Of a DNA stretch of 64,000 nucleotides, positions 9,343 through 18,099 are shown piece by piece (position 1 is the stretch's first letter; each line of letters begins with the position of its first letter). The translations under genes were made by a program, and so were the position numbers. Below the pieces are notes generated by a model that ran no database searches, was not told where the DNA came from, and worked only from the letters and a program-made list of their open reading frames with translations. Source of the DNA: Acidobacteriaceae bacterium (GTDB lineage: Bacteria > Acidobacteriota > Terriglobia > Terriglobales > Acidobacteriaceae); assembly GCA_003151155.1 (NCBI GenBank), contig PLWX01000081.1, positions 1-64,000 of the forward strand. Direction: 5' to 3'.

Positions 9343-9440
9343 TATTTTGATATTTAACTGCCCTACTTTCAATATTTTGCGAATTTTATCTCGCTAACTG
9401 ATTGAAAACAGTAGATTGCAGGGGAGGGGGAGGGGGGTAC
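9331..9440 (+). repeat. AT-rich dispersed repeat with G-run end, copy A
   Basis: Contains TTTTGAATATTTTG, then TTTCAATATTTTGC, then TTGAAAACA, then a G-rich tract closing in GGTACC. The same blocks in the same order and near-identical spacing occur on the minus strand at 26144-26250. Low GC contrasts with the surrounding DNA. Confidence 0.65.
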
Positions 9441-9606
9441 CCGAGCCCGTCCATTCCCTGCGTCCTTAGGCTCTTTAAGACCCGATTGCGCCCGATCGAT
9501 GTCGCTGAGTCGTCACCCCAGCCAAAGACGTCTAAGCTATTACTACTCAGTACCCTGTGGGATAATGTCAGCTGCACTCCCGGTGGTCTGAAACGAATTT
9601 CTAACT

Positions 9607-10707
9607 ATGCCAGTTCCTGTATCGCAAATGTGGACGGTTGCGTCCTACGTCGTCGGCCAGAAGCTTAAGCGCCGCAAGCATTTCCCTGTCGTTCTCATGC
9701 TTGAGCCGCTGATGCGCTGTAACCTCGCCTGCGCCGGCTGCGGCAAGATCCAGTACCCCGGCCACATTCTCAAAAAGGAACTCACGCCCGAGCAGTGCTT
9801 CCAGGCGGTCGATGAGTGCGGCGCCCCGATGGTCTCCATCCCCGGTGGCGAGCCCCTCATGCACCCCCGTATCGTCGAGATCGTCGAAGGTCTCCTCGCG
9901 CGCAAGAAGTACATTTATCTCTGCACGAATGGCCTGCTGCTGAAAGAGAAGCTGCACCTCTTCAAGCCCAGCAAGTATTTTTCCTTCGTCGTTCACATGG
10001 ACGGCCTCAAGGAGCACCACGATTTCGCCGTCTGTCGCGAAGGCACGTACGACAAGGCGATGGAAGCCATTGAACTTGCGTTGGCAAAAGGATTCCGCGT
10101 TACGACTAACACCACGCTCTTCGAAGGCGCCGATCCGCAGAGCGTTCGTGAGTTCTTTGACACCATGATGGATGTCGGCGTCGAGGGCATGATGCTCTCC
10201 CCCGGATACACCTACGACAAGGCGCCCGACCAGGAGCACTTCCTCAGCAAGAAGAAGACGCGCAACCTGTTCCGCCAGATTTTGAGCAATCGTCACGAAA
10301 AGTGGAAGTTCAACATGAGTCCGCTCTTCCTCGAGTACCTCATGGGCCGTCGCGAATACAAATGCACCCCGTGGGGCATGCCGACTTACAACATCTTCGG
10401 CTGGCAAAAACCTTGCTACCTCATGCAGGACGGCTACGCGGACACATTTGAAGAACTGATCAACGATACGAAGTGGGAGCGCTACGGCACCGAGAGTGGC
10501 AATCCGAAGTGCGCGAACTGCATGGTGCATAGCGGCTATGAAGCCAGCGCCGTGAATCACACCTTCGGATCGCTTGCGGGATTATTCGCCACCGCGAAGG
10601 CCACACTCTTTGGCCGCTACAAAGATCCGGATGTCGATATCGACTCCAAGCCGAAACCGAAACGCCCGTCGGCCACGCTTGTCCAAATCGGCAACACCGA
10701 GTCGTAA
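9607..10707 (+). CDS. hpnH: Adenosyl-hopene transferase HpnH (radical SAM)
   Basis: Radical SAM enzyme that adds a 5'-deoxyadenosyl group to diploptene, the first step in making C35 bacteriohopanepolyols. The [4Fe-4S] motif is Cys38-x3-Cys42-x2-Cys45 in MRCNLACAGC, followed by the SAM-contacting SIPGGEP. 366 residues matches HpnH well, including the C-terminal Cys cluster (ECKxxxC-like: PKCANCMVHSGYE). Starts at ATG 9607. The small gene at 10710 follows after two bases and is surely co-transcribed. No squalene-hopene cyclase is in the window. Product acts at the cytoplasmic membrane. Confidence 0.95.
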   Translation: MPVPVSQMWTVASYVVGQKLKRRKHFPVVLMLEPLMRCNLACAGCGKIQYPGHILKKELTPEQCFQAVDECGAPMVSIPGGEPLMHPRIVEIVEGLLARKKYIYLCTNGLLLKEKLHLFKPSKYFSFVVHMDGLKEHHDFAVCREGTYDKAMEAIELALAKGFRVTTNTTLFEGADPQSVREFFDTMMDVGVEGMMLSPGYTYDKAPDQEHFLSKKKTRNLFRQILSNRHEKWKFNMSPLFLEYLMGRREYKCTPWGMPTYNIFGWQKPCYLMQDGYADTFEELINDTKWERYGTESGNPKCANCMVHSGYEASAVNHTFGSLAGLFATAKATLFGRYKDPDVDIDSKPKPKRPSATLVQIGNTES

Positions 10708-10709
10708 CC

Positions 10710-11126
10710 ATGACCGACGTCAAAGCGAACGTGAACGAACAGGACGAAAAGCTAGGCTTCGTCCACGAGAACCTCGAGGGCTACGTGCCTTCCCTCGCGA
10801 CGCCCGCCGAAATTCACGAAGCCTTCGACAAGGCTTTCGATTTCCGCGGCGATCTCACCATCACGCTGAAGACCGGCGACAGCATTGAAGGTTACGTCTT
10901 TGATCGCCGCGCCGAGAGCGCCGATCTCAGCCAGTGCGTGGTGCGCATGTTCCCCAAAAACAGCGCCGAGAAAATGAGCATCCGCTATAGCGACATTGCC
11001 GGCCTCAGCTTCACCGGCAAAGACAGCGCTGCCGGAAAGAGCTTCGAAGCCTGGGTCAAGAAGTACAACGAGAAAAAAGCCTCGGGCGAAAAGAACATCG
11101 GCATCGAAGCCGAACCGCTCGATTAG
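10710..11126 (+). CDS. Conserved small protein co-transcribed with hpnH
   Basis: 138 residues, soluble, no signal peptide. The middle (residues 45-110) looks like a small beta-barrel, with DLTITLKTGDSIEGYVFDRR and SIRYSDIAGLSFTGKD, similar in feel to Sm-like or PilZ-like barrels but without their signature motifs. It starts two bases after the hpnH stop codon, so the two are translated from one mRNA and probably act in the same hopanoid step or its control. I do not recognise a named family with certainty. Confidence 0.78.
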   Translation: MTDVKANVNEQDEKLGFVHENLEGYVPSLATPAEIHEAFDKAFDFRGDLTITLKTGDSIEGYVFDRRAESADLSQCVVRMFPKNSAEKMSIRYSDIAGLSFTGKDSAAGKSFEAWVKKYNEKKASGEKNIGIEAEPLD

Positions 11127-11315
11127 CTCTCAACTTTTCCGGTTCTAAATTTTGGTCATCGTGAGCCGCGAATGCGCATTCGCAGCCAAGCCATTCTGGG
11201 TTTGCGCGGTGAGGGGAACATCCCCCTATACAACCAATGCTCCTCGCCAAGCACCTTATTTTGCAGGTCCATCTCGTTACCGGTGGATTATCCGGCGCCC
11301 TAAGCGCGAGGTTTC

Positions 11316-12596
11316 ATGCAGCGATTGATCCGGGTTTGTGCAGTGTTCGTACTGCTCTTCGCTCTCTGTCCACCGACGAGCGCCTACTCGGTTTTGACCC
11401 ATGAAGAGATCGTCGATCTCGAGTGGAATATCAGCATCAAGCCACTGATCCTGCAGCGTTTCCCGGACGCCACCGAAGACGACCTCAAGCAAGCGCATGC
11501 TTACGCCTACGGCGGAGCCGTCATCCAGGACCTCGGCTACTATCCCTTCGGCAATCACACCTTCAGCGACTTGGTCCACTACGTGCGCTCCGGCGACTTC
11601 GTCATCAACCTCATCAACGAGTCTGACAACATCAATCAGTACGCTTTCGCGCTCGGTGCGCTGGCGCACTACGCCTCCGACATCACCGGTCATCCTGCGG
11701 TGAACGTTGCAGTTGGAATCGAGTTTCCCAAACTCCGCGCCAAGTACGGCAAGAGCGTGACCTACGTCGAAGACAAGTCTGCCCACCTCGAAGTCGAGTT
11801 CGGCTTTGACGTCAGCCAGGTGGCCAAGGGACGCTATGCCCCCCAGACCTACCACGACTTCATCGGCTTCCAAGTCTCGAAACCTCTATTGGAGCGGGCT
11901 TTTAAGGACACCTACGGGATAGAGCTGGCCGACGTCATCAAGCACGAGGACCTGGCCCTGGGCACCTATCGCCGCTCCGTGAGCCGCATCATCCCACAAA
12001 TGACGCGCGTCGCCATCGCCACCCGCGAAAGCGATCTGAAGAAGGAGATTCCCGATTATCAACGCAAGAAGTTCCTCTACCGGTTGAAGCGCAGCGCCTA
12101 CGAAAAAGAGTGGGGAAAGCAATACGAGAAGCCCGGTCCGGGTGCTCGATTCTTAGCCTTCGTCCTGCGTGTAATGCCGAAAGTTGGTCCCTTCCGCGGA
12201 CTCGCCTACAAGAATCCGACTCCGCAGACCCAGGACCTTTATTTCAAAAGCGTGAACCAGACGGTGGACTACTACACCCAGTTGACGCAGCAGATTCGTA
12301 ACAGCAAGCTTGAGTTAACCGGGATGGATCTCGACACCGGCAAACCGACCCAGGAGGGCGAGTACTCTCTTTGCGACAGCGCCTACGCGGACCTTGTGGA
12401 TCGCGTCGCTAAACAGGATGCCAATGCCATCGATCCCATCTTGCGGAAAAACTTGCTGGCTTTCTTCTCCAGCAACGATGCAGCTTTGACCATCAAGAAA
12501 AATCCAAAACGCTGGGCCCTGTTACAGGCGAATCTCGAGAAGCTGAAGAGTACTGCTCCTCCTTCGGTAACGGCCGACGCGACTCCGTCAAAGTAA
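11316..12596 (+). CDS. Secreted zinc-dependent phospholipase C-like protein
   Basis: 426 residues with a signal peptide (MQRLIRVCAVFVLLFALCPPTSA). The mature protein begins YSVLTHEEIVD and continues with AHAYAYGGAVIQDLGYYPFGN and ALAHYASDITGHPAVN, whose His/Asp spacing is that of the zinc-dependent phospholipase C (PF00882) helical fold. In such enzymes these residues bind the zinc cluster that hydrolyses phospholipids. The C-terminal 180 residues are an extension with no recognised domain. Exported to periplasm or outside. Stands alone; a minus-strand operon ends just 6 bases after it. Confidence 0.82.
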   Translation: MQRLIRVCAVFVLLFALCPPTSAYSVLTHEEIVDLEWNISIKPLILQRFPDATEDDLKQAHAYAYGGAVIQDLGYYPFGNHTFSDLVHYVRSGDFVINLINESDNINQYAFALGALAHYASDITGHPAVNVAVGIEFPKLRAKYGKSVTYVEDKSAHLEVEFGFDVSQVAKGRYAPQTYHDFIGFQVSKPLLERAFKDTYGIELADVIKHEDLALGTYRRSVSRIIPQMTRVAIATRESDLKKEIPDYQRKKFLYRLKRSAYEKEWGKQYEKPGPGARFLAFVLRVMPKVGPFRGLAYKNPTPQTQDLYFKSVNQTVDYYTQLTQQIRNSKLELTGMDLDTGKPTQEGEYSLCDSAYADLVDRVAKQDANAIDPILRKNLLAFFSSNDAALTIKKNPKRWALLQANLEKLKSTAPPSVTADATPSK

Positions 12597-12602
12597 ATCC
12601 GA

Positions 12603-13142
12603 TCAAGCTGCCAGGAGAGCGCTCTGCGCCAGGCCGACTGCCCGTCGCCAACTGCTTCGTGCACTCTCCACCGAATCACCGTACCCGAAAACATAAATCG
12701 TCCAGTAGAGTCCTTCGTTCTCCTCGAAAAAGGCGCGACGGATGATGATTTCCGCTCTGGCCGAGAGTTCTACAAGTCTGCGCAGATTCTGGATGACGTT
12801 GCGTGCGGTGGTTTCATGGGTCGCAAAGTCAGCCAGCTTTTGCGCGTCTGCAAAGAAAAGGTCCACGTAACTCGCGCATTTCATCTTTGCTTCGTAGGGT
12901 TCGTCATTGACGTCCATCAACTGATCGAACCATGCATCGCATTTTGCGGAAGTAAACCGCGAACGATTCACCGCTCTCAGGAACTCCGCCAACTCCGGAA
13001 ATTGACGAACCTCGCTCAGTTCCTCGATGAGTTCCGGGTGCGTTCGCAGATCGACGTATGCATTGACTCCATCGGGTGAGCGCCACGGCACCGCGAGAGT
13101 CGGATCGCCGGCGCCAAGCTCAACCGAAAGTTCAGCATCCAT
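12603..13142 (-). CDS. Hypothetical protein coupled to a YheT-type hydrolase
   Basis: 179 residues, soluble, acidic, with scattered aromatic residues (ENEGLYWTIYVFGYGDS) and no recognised domain or signal. Its ATG overlaps the stop codon of the upstream hydrolase gene in a TAATG arrangement (13140-13144), so it is probably translated by reinitiation and works alongside that hydrolase. Function unknown. Confidence 0.75.
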   Translation of the reverse strand: MDAELSVELGAGDPTLAVPWRSPDGVNAYVDLRTHPELIEELSEVRQFPELAEFLRAVNRSRFTSAKCDAWFDQLMDVNDEPYEAKMKCASYVDLFFADAQKLADFATHETTARNVIQNLRRLVELSARAEIIIRRAFFEENEGLYWTIYVFGYGDSVESARSSWRRAVGLAQSALLAA

Positions 13143-14167
13143 TAGCGCTTACCTTCTACACCGGCGATGAACGCTATCAATCGCTTCTCTGCCCAGCGTC
13201 CATCGTCGCCGCGGCCGTTCGGTGCAGCGAGGAATGCGCAATGACCGCCCTGTGCCGTCTCGATGAATTCGATGTGTGGGTTGCGCTGAAGTTTCTCCCG
13301 GCTTGCGTCCGTCATGCGAATGAAAGGGTCATCCAAAGCGTGAATGACAAGCGTTGGGATCGCGATCCTGTCCACCACTTTGGACGCAGCCGCGCGCGCG
13401 TAATAGTCGTCGGCACTGGTAAAACCCGAGTAACGCGCCGTGATCTCATTATCGAAATCGCGGATAGTCTTAACGCCCTTGAGGAAGCGCAGATCGTAAC
13501 GTCCGGGAAATAGCTTGGCTTTGCGCTTGATCCGGCTGCGTAGGCCTTGCATGAACTTCCACTCGTACAGGCGGTTTTCGCGGTTGTGCAATGTGTCAGC
13601 CGAGATTGCCAGGTCGATCGCCGGAGAAATTCCGATCGCCGCCTTCAATTCACGCGGCGCGTCGGTGCCCCACTCGCCCGTGAGTTTCAGCACCATGTTG
13701 CCGCCCATTGAGAAGCCTGCCAGCGCGATCTGCTGTAACCCGTCTTGCTGAATGAGCGCGCGCACTACCGCACCCACGTCACTCGACATCCCGGAATGAT
13801 ACAGCGTGGGCGTGAGGCTTTCGGTGCCGCCGCAGTTGCGCATATTCATGCGCACCACGTTCCATCCGCGTTGCCACGCCTTGGAACCGGTGCCAATCAC
13901 GTATCTGGAATCGCTTGAACCTTCCAGACCGTGAACGATGACCACGGTCATCCGCTGAGCATGATCTGTTTGCCAGTGACAATGACACAGGATCTGCGCA
14001 TCCGGTTCCACTTGGAACAACCGGTCTTCCGCAGGTGGTAGAAGATTGTGGCGTCGCTGGAAATTGCCCGCCAGTGTCTGTGCGTGCGCGTTCCGGAACC
14101 ACGGATGTGGGACAAATACCTCGCTCACTGTCGAGCCCTGTGTTTGGATGGAGGAAGCGTCAGCCAT
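13142..14167 (-). CDS. YheT-family alpha/beta hydrolase
   Basis: 341 residues, close in length and motifs to the YheT/Emb8 family of alpha/beta hydrolases. Opens with HPWFRNAHAQTLAGNF, a hallmark of the family, then VVIVHGLEGSSDSRY (oxyanion region), the nucleophile elbow GFSMGGNMVLK, an Asp in IHALDDPFIRM and the catalytic His in GGHCAF. Probably a cytoplasmic carboxylesterase; substrate unknown. First gene of a two-gene unit with the 179-residue protein, and divergent from the FmdB-type gene 59 bases away. Confidence 0.9.
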   Translation of the reverse strand: MADASSIQTQGSTVSEVFVPHPWFRNAHAQTLAGNFQRRHNLLPPAEDRLFQVEPDAQILCHCHWQTDHAQRMTVVIVHGLEGSSDSRYVIGTGSKAWQRGWNVVRMNMRNCGGTESLTPTLYHSGMSSDVGAVVRALIQQDGLQQIALAGFSMGGNMVLKLTGEWGTDAPRELKAAIGISPAIDLAISADTLHNRENRLYEWKFMQGLRSRIKRKAKLFPGRYDLRFLKGVKTIRDFDNEITARYSGFTSADDYYARAAASKVVDRIAIPTLVIHALDDPFIRMTDASREKLQRNPHIEFIETAQGGHCAFLAAPNGRGDDGRWAEKRLIAFIAGVEGKR

Positions 14168-14226
14168 CGGCCCGGTTTCGCGTCCTTGGTATCATGGTTC
14201 TATCTTAACTGCGCGAGGAGCGTTCT

Positions 14227-14442
14227 ATGCCGATCTTCGAATATGTATGCGAGAGTTGCGGCCATCACTTCGAGGCCATCGTGATGGGATCGCAGGAAGC
14301 GGAATGCCCGAAGTGCAAAGCCCACGAACTCAACCAACAGCTCTCTAAGTTCGCAGCCCACAGCAAGTCATCGGCAAGTGCTTCACCTTGCGCGTCAGGA
14401 GGCCCCTGCTGCATGGGCTCCGGCGGCTGCGACATGAACTAA
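14227..14442 (+). CDS. FmdB-family zinc-ribbon regulatory protein
   Basis: 71 residues. The N-terminus MPIFEYVCESCGHHFE followed by ECPKCKA is the FmdB/YgiT-like zinc ribbon (two CxxC knuckles about 20 residues apart). The tail is Ser/Cys/Gly-rich (PCASGGPCCMGSGGC) and may bind metal. Members are proposed regulators or small metal-binding proteins; the exact role is unclear. A GC hairpin follows immediately. Confidence 0.88.
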   Translation: MPIFEYVCESCGHHFEAIVMGSQEAECPKCKAHELNQQLSKFAAHSKSSASASPCASGGPCCMGSGGCDMN

Positions 14443-14444
14443 AA

Positions 14445-14467
14445 CGCCCGGAGACTCGCTCCGGGCG
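14445..14467 (+). terminator. GC hairpin after the FmdB-type gene
   Basis: CGCCCGGAG / CTCCGGGCG with a 5-base loop, two bases after the stop codon. It has no following T-run on either strand (AAAA precedes it, giving a T-run on the minus strand), so termination is uncertain. Confidence 0.45.
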
Positions 14468-14514
14468 CGGTGAAATTCCCGCAGCCCGCCACTTGGAGGC
14501 GCCTGCACTCTGGG

Positions 14515-14583
14515 CGTGGTTGAGCGACCGCAGGTACGCCACAATTGCAACTGCATCCGACTGGGTAAATCTGAGGAAAGTAA
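14515..14583 (-). pseudogene. Remnant of a cytochrome c C-terminus
   Basis: Immediately past the msrQ stop codon, in another frame, the minus strand reads FLRFTQSDAVAIVAYLRSLN. This resembles the last helix of class I cytochromes c (xFTxxDxxAIVAYLRSL). No CxxCH, start codon or proper stop belongs with it, so it would be a leftover of a deleted gene. The match is short and could be chance. Confidence 0.35.
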
Positions 14584-15210
14584 TCAGGCGGCAACACTCG
14601 GAGCAGCAGGCAGCTTCGCGGCGGCGGCTTTCTGGCGTTGGATCAGCCAATTTGCGATTCGCCACAACAGGAGCAGTGCAAGGATGGCAGCATAGATCAG
14701 CGGCTTGCGAACGTCCTTCTTTACCAGCCAGATATAGTGCACCACGCCAGCGATGGCGCTTGCGTAGATAAGGCGGTGCACCAGCAGCCATTTCTTGCCA
14801 AGCCGGCGGATCCAGCCCTTGGTGGAGGTGATGGCCAGCGGGATCATCAGCACAAAACCGGTAAAACCGGCAGTGATGAAGGGACGCTTATAAACGTCTT
14901 TAACGATCTCGTGCGTGTCGAAGAACTTGTCGAGCCAGATGTACGTGAAGAAATGTAGTGTGCCGTAAAAGAACGCGAATAGCCCAAGCATCCGCCGAAA
15001 CGCGATCAGTTCGTTAATGCCCGTGATCCTTCGCAGTGGGGTGATCACCAGGGTCACAAGCAGAAGAATCAGCGTCCAATCCCCGGTCTGGTGAGTGATC
15101 TTTTCAATGGGGTTCGCTCCGAGCTGGCCACGAAGCGCACCGGCACCCAGCAATGCGAGTGGCACGAGGCACCCAAGGAAAACGAACGGTTTGAGATGTT
15201 TCAATTTCAT
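14584..15210 (-). CDS. msrQ: MsrQ, heme-binding membrane subunit of the MsrPQ system
   Basis: 208 residues with about six membrane segments and the YedZ/MsrQ pattern: THQTGDWTLILLLVTL, FRRMLGLFAFFYGTLHFFTY and WLLVHRLIYASAIAGVVHY, whose histidines bind heme b. It passes electrons from the quinol pool or flavin reductase to MsrP. The start is 6 bases after the msrP stop codon on the same strand, confirming a two-gene operon. A Ala/Lys-rich tail ends it. Confidence 0.95.
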   Translation of the reverse strand: MKLKHLKPFVFLGCLVPLALLGAGALRGQLGANPIEKITHQTGDWTLILLLVTLVITPLRRITGINELIAFRRMLGLFAFFYGTLHFFTYIWLDKFFDTHEIVKDVYKRPFITAGFTGFVLMIPLAITSTKGWIRRLGKKWLLVHRLIYASAIAGVVHYIWLVKKDVRKPLIYAAILALLLLWRIANWLIQRQKAAAAKLPAAPSVAA

Positions 15211-15216
15211 GCGAAG

Positions 15217-16173
15217 TCAATAATTTTTCTTGAGATCCATGCCGGTATAGAGGCTTGCAACCTGGTCGCCGTAGCCGTTGAACATCAGTGTCGGCCGTTT
15301 AAAGAACTCTCCGATGCGGCGTTCATGCGCCTGGCTCCAACGCGGATGATCAACGTTCGGGTTCACGTTGGAGTAGAACCCGTATTCGTTGGGCGCGGAC
15401 TTCGTCCACGTGGAAGTGGGTTGGTAATCCACGAGCTTGATATTGACGATCGCCTTGATTCCCTTGAAGCCATATTTCCATGGAACCACCAAACGAATCG
15501 GGGCTCCATCCTGGTTGGGCAGCACATCTCCATAAAGTCCCACGGCGAGAATAGCCAACGGATTCATGGCTTCATCCAGTCGTAAGCCTTCAACATAAGG
15601 CCAATCGAGCACTGCTCGTTGCTGCCCAGGAAACTGCTTTGGATCATTCAGCGATGTGAACTGCACGTACTTCGCCTTCGGAGTCGGTTCCACCTGATTC
15701 AAGATCGTCGAGAGCGGGAATCCGATCCACGGGATCACCATCGACCAGCCTTCCACGCAACGCATTCGGTACACGCGTTCTTCGAGGGAATTCTTCAACA
15801 GCGAATCGATGTCGAAGGTCTGTGGCTTCTTGCACGCGCCTTCAACCTTTACCGTCCACGGCCGAGAGCGAAAGTTTTTCGAGAGTTCCGCGGGGCCTTC
15901 TTTGTCGGTCGAGAACTCGTAATAATTGTTGTAATGCGTCACGTCGTTGAGGGGCGTTTGCTTCTCGTTGGTGCTGAAGCTGCCTGGCTTGAATTGCAGT
16001 TTGGTCGCCGCGCTGGCGTGGATTTTGGGAGCGATCAATCCTTTCGCACCAACTCCAACCGCAAGCGCAGCTCCGACCGTGGCGGCGCTCGCAAGAAACG
16101 CCCGACGGTTGAGATACAGCTTCTTGTCAGTGATGTCTGACGAAGGAATCTCTGCTTCTTTCTTGATCAGCAT
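15217..16173 (-). CDS. msrP: MsrP, Tat-exported molybdopterin methionine sulfoxide reductase
   Basis: Periplasmic Mo-enzyme that repairs oxidised methionine in envelope proteins. I start it at [11 protein letters not shown] (16173), giving 318 residues with a Tat signal, [18 protein letters not shown]; an earlier in-frame start (16245) adds 24 residues unlike the family. The Mo-ligating Cys is in [11 protein letters not shown], and [18 protein letters not shown] and [11 protein letters not shown] are family blocks. Followed directly by its membrane partner msrQ. Confidence 0.95.
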   Translation of the reverse strand: MLIKKEAEIPSSDITDKKLYLNRRAFLASAATVGAALAVGVGAKGLIAPKIHASAATKLQFKPGSFSTNEKQTPLNDVTHYNNYYEFSTDKEGPAELSKNFRSRPWTVKVEGACKKPQTFDIDSLLKNSLEERVYRMRCVEGWSMVIPWIGFPLSTILNQVEPTPKAKYVQFTSLNDPKQFPGQQRAVLDWPYVEGLRLDEAMNPLAILAVGLYGDVLPNQDGAPIRLVVPWKYGFKGIKAIVNIKLVDYQPTSTWTKSAPNEYGFYSNVNPNVDHPRWSQAHERRIGEFFKRPTLMFNGYGDQVASLYTGMDLKKNY

Positions 16174-16384
16174 CCCACACCTCAATTGCTCTAACCTGTT
16201 GGATGGCCCGCATTGTAAAAGGTTACAAAGTACGGCGTGGGCCATTGAATCGGGCTCAAATCTTGACGCTCGTCGCCCTAAGTCATCCTGTATGAGTACG
16301 CGGCCGATGCTCTCGCGGATTGCTCCTTCGTTTGTTCACAAAGACGCACTCGCCCGATTGGGCGGAGCAAGTGCACTTCGCCTT

Positions 16385-18097
16385 TTATTTTGCAGGCGGG
16401 GGGATCTTGAAGCTGTTGTTAGTCAGGTCGTTCTCTGGGACGCTGCCGTCATTCACCACGATCTCGGTCGGAATCTGCTGCGTGTTGATACGCGCGATCG
16501 CCTTCTCGCCGGGCTTTACGAGAAGGCGTACCGTCCGTTCGCCGCCGGGAACTTCGGCCATCACCGGGACCTCGGCGGCCGCACCTCCTAGATTTTCGAT
16601 AGTAATGGTCACAAGCCACTGACCACCGAGAATCTGCCGCGGGTAGGCGCTCACGATGTGAAAGTCGGGAAGACCTCGATCGCGATAGACCCAGTCGTTG
16701 AAGAACCAGGAGAGGTCTTTCTTGGAGCGGCTCTCGATGAGCTTTTGCATGTAGCTCGCATCGTGATCGTCTTGTTCACGATAGCTCTGGATGGCCGAGG
16801 ACAAGGCTTGATCGCCCACCATATCGCGCAACATCGACCACACGAACAAGGCTTTTGCGCGGTAGAACAGTTCATCGTCCGTGTTAATCAGCGACTGCGC
16901 CGCGGCAGTCGAGTCGTCTGCGGCACGCTTGTCGTTCGAAGAAAGTGGGGCGCCGTACTGCTGAAGATACTTGATCCCGTTACTCCGTCCGAGTTCGCGC
17001 TCCAGGCTTAGGAACTGCATGAAGTGTGCGAGTCCAAGGTCGATCCATGGCCGAAACGAATGAATTGAAACTTGCGAAAGTTGGTACGAAGCGGAAAGGT
17101 CGCGAGCAGTGTTGTCGGGCTGCGAAAGCGGAGCCAGCATCAGTGATCCACTCTCGTAAGGAGCGGCGCCTCGGGCCATCAGGTCAACGTAAAGCGCCCG
17201 TTGTTTGGATCGCCCGACCCAGGCACCCAAAGCTGGTTCCAGCCGTTCGTACTCTACCGCATAAGTTTGTGCGGCGGTGGTGTCGTCAGGCGTGTGATAT
17301 ACGGTTAGCGTTTCTCTTTGAAGCGCTTGAAAGTTGCCTGCCGCAAAGATCGGAACGGTCATCGGATCGAATCGAAAATCGTAGGCGCGACAATCGCTAT
17401 CTACTTTTGCGGAAGATTCCGTCCCGTTGGAAACGATCACCTGTCCGCCAGCTTCCTTCGGCGAAATGCAGAATGACGCGTGCATTTCAGCACCATCTTG
17501 CTTGCGACGCCAGTCAGCCAGCGCTGCAAAGACCGCATTGCCATCGCTTAGGCTGGCTGCATCGATGGACACTGGATACCACGTCACAAAGCCGAGGCCG
17601 CGCACCGCAGTGCCTGACACGCTGATTTGATCCCAATCTGTGCGCAGCGCATCCGACTCTGGCGTGCCTATGCGGGTCAGACGTTTTGCATCCGCGGGAA
17701 TGGAGCCGCCATATTCGACGTTCAGCGTAACGCTTTGCTTGGGATCGAGCGGCTTGGGTAACGTAATGGTTGCTTCGTTCACCGCGCCAGTGTGGTCGAT
17801 ATCAGTGGTGTAGACGTCAGAGAGGAATTGCACCTCTTCTCCCGCCACCATGATGTGGCGCCAATCAAGCGTGGAAGAAATCTGAAGCACTGCATACTTC
17901 TGGGGAGCGGCAGAGTCATTACGTAACGTGACGCTGCCTTTTGCGGAGAAGGCCTGCGCTGATGGGGTAATAGTGGCCTGCAGCTCGTATCGAGTGAAGG
18001 CAAGGGCGGTGCGATCGGCTGCATACGCCGAGCCACAGCAAACAGCGAGGAAAAGTATTAAGGTTGCGAGATAATTCGTGCGAAGAATGAATCTCAA
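16385..18097 (-). CDS. Secreted M1-aminopeptidase-like protein lacking the catalytic motif
   Basis: 570 residues with a signal peptide (ILFLAVCCGSAYA). The first 200 residues resemble the N-terminal beta domain of M1 aminopeptidases, and SIHSFRPWIDLGLAHFMQF aligns with the region after the zinc motif (normally WLxEGxAxY). Nothing resembling HExxH is present anywhere, and the usual downstream Glu is Leu or Asp. The rest is a helical domain (ELFYRAKALFVWSMLRDMVG, DLSWFFNDWVYRDRGLPD) and a C-terminal beta-sandwich. I infer an enzymatically dead or repurposed M1 fold in the periplasm. Two bases after rlmB, so co-transcribed with it. Confidence 0.75.
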   Translation of the reverse strand: MRFILRTNYLATLILFLAVCCGSAYAADRTALAFTRYELQATITPSAQAFSAKGSVTLRNDSAAPQKYAVLQISSTLDWRHIMVAGEEVQFLSDVYTTDIDHTGAVNEATITLPKPLDPKQSVTLNVEYGGSIPADAKRLTRIGTPESDALRTDWDQISVSGTAVRGLGFVTWYPVSIDAASLSDGNAVFAALADWRRKQDGAEMHASFCISPKEAGGQVIVSNGTESSAKVDSDCRAYDFRFDPMTVPIFAAGNFQALQRETLTVYHTPDDTTAAQTYAVEYERLEPALGAWVGRSKQRALYVDLMARGAAPYESGSLMLAPLSQPDNTARDLSASYQLSQVSIHSFRPWIDLGLAHFMQFLSLERELGRSNGIKYLQQYGAPLSSNDKRAADDSTAAAQSLINTDDELFYRAKALFVWSMLRDMVGDQALSSAIQSYREQDDHDASYMQKLIESRSKKDLSWFFNDWVYRDRGLPDFHIVSAYPRQILGGQWLVTITIENLGGAAAEVPVMAEVPGGERTVRLLVKPGEKAIARINTQQIPTEIVVNDGSVPENDLTNNSFKIPPPAK

Positions 18098-18099
18098 GT

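Larger units (their letters stand above)
8857..9606. other. 750-base non-coding, repeat-rich region
   Basis: No credible reading frame. It holds, in order, a long imperfect palindrome (8871-8908), small GC hairpins, a copy of the 40-bp repeat (9261-9300), a 12-base tandem duplication (9319-9342), and an AT-rich dispersed repeat ending in a G-rich tract (9331-9440). The promoter of hpnH should lie in the last 170 bases but is not obvious. Confidence 0.7.
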
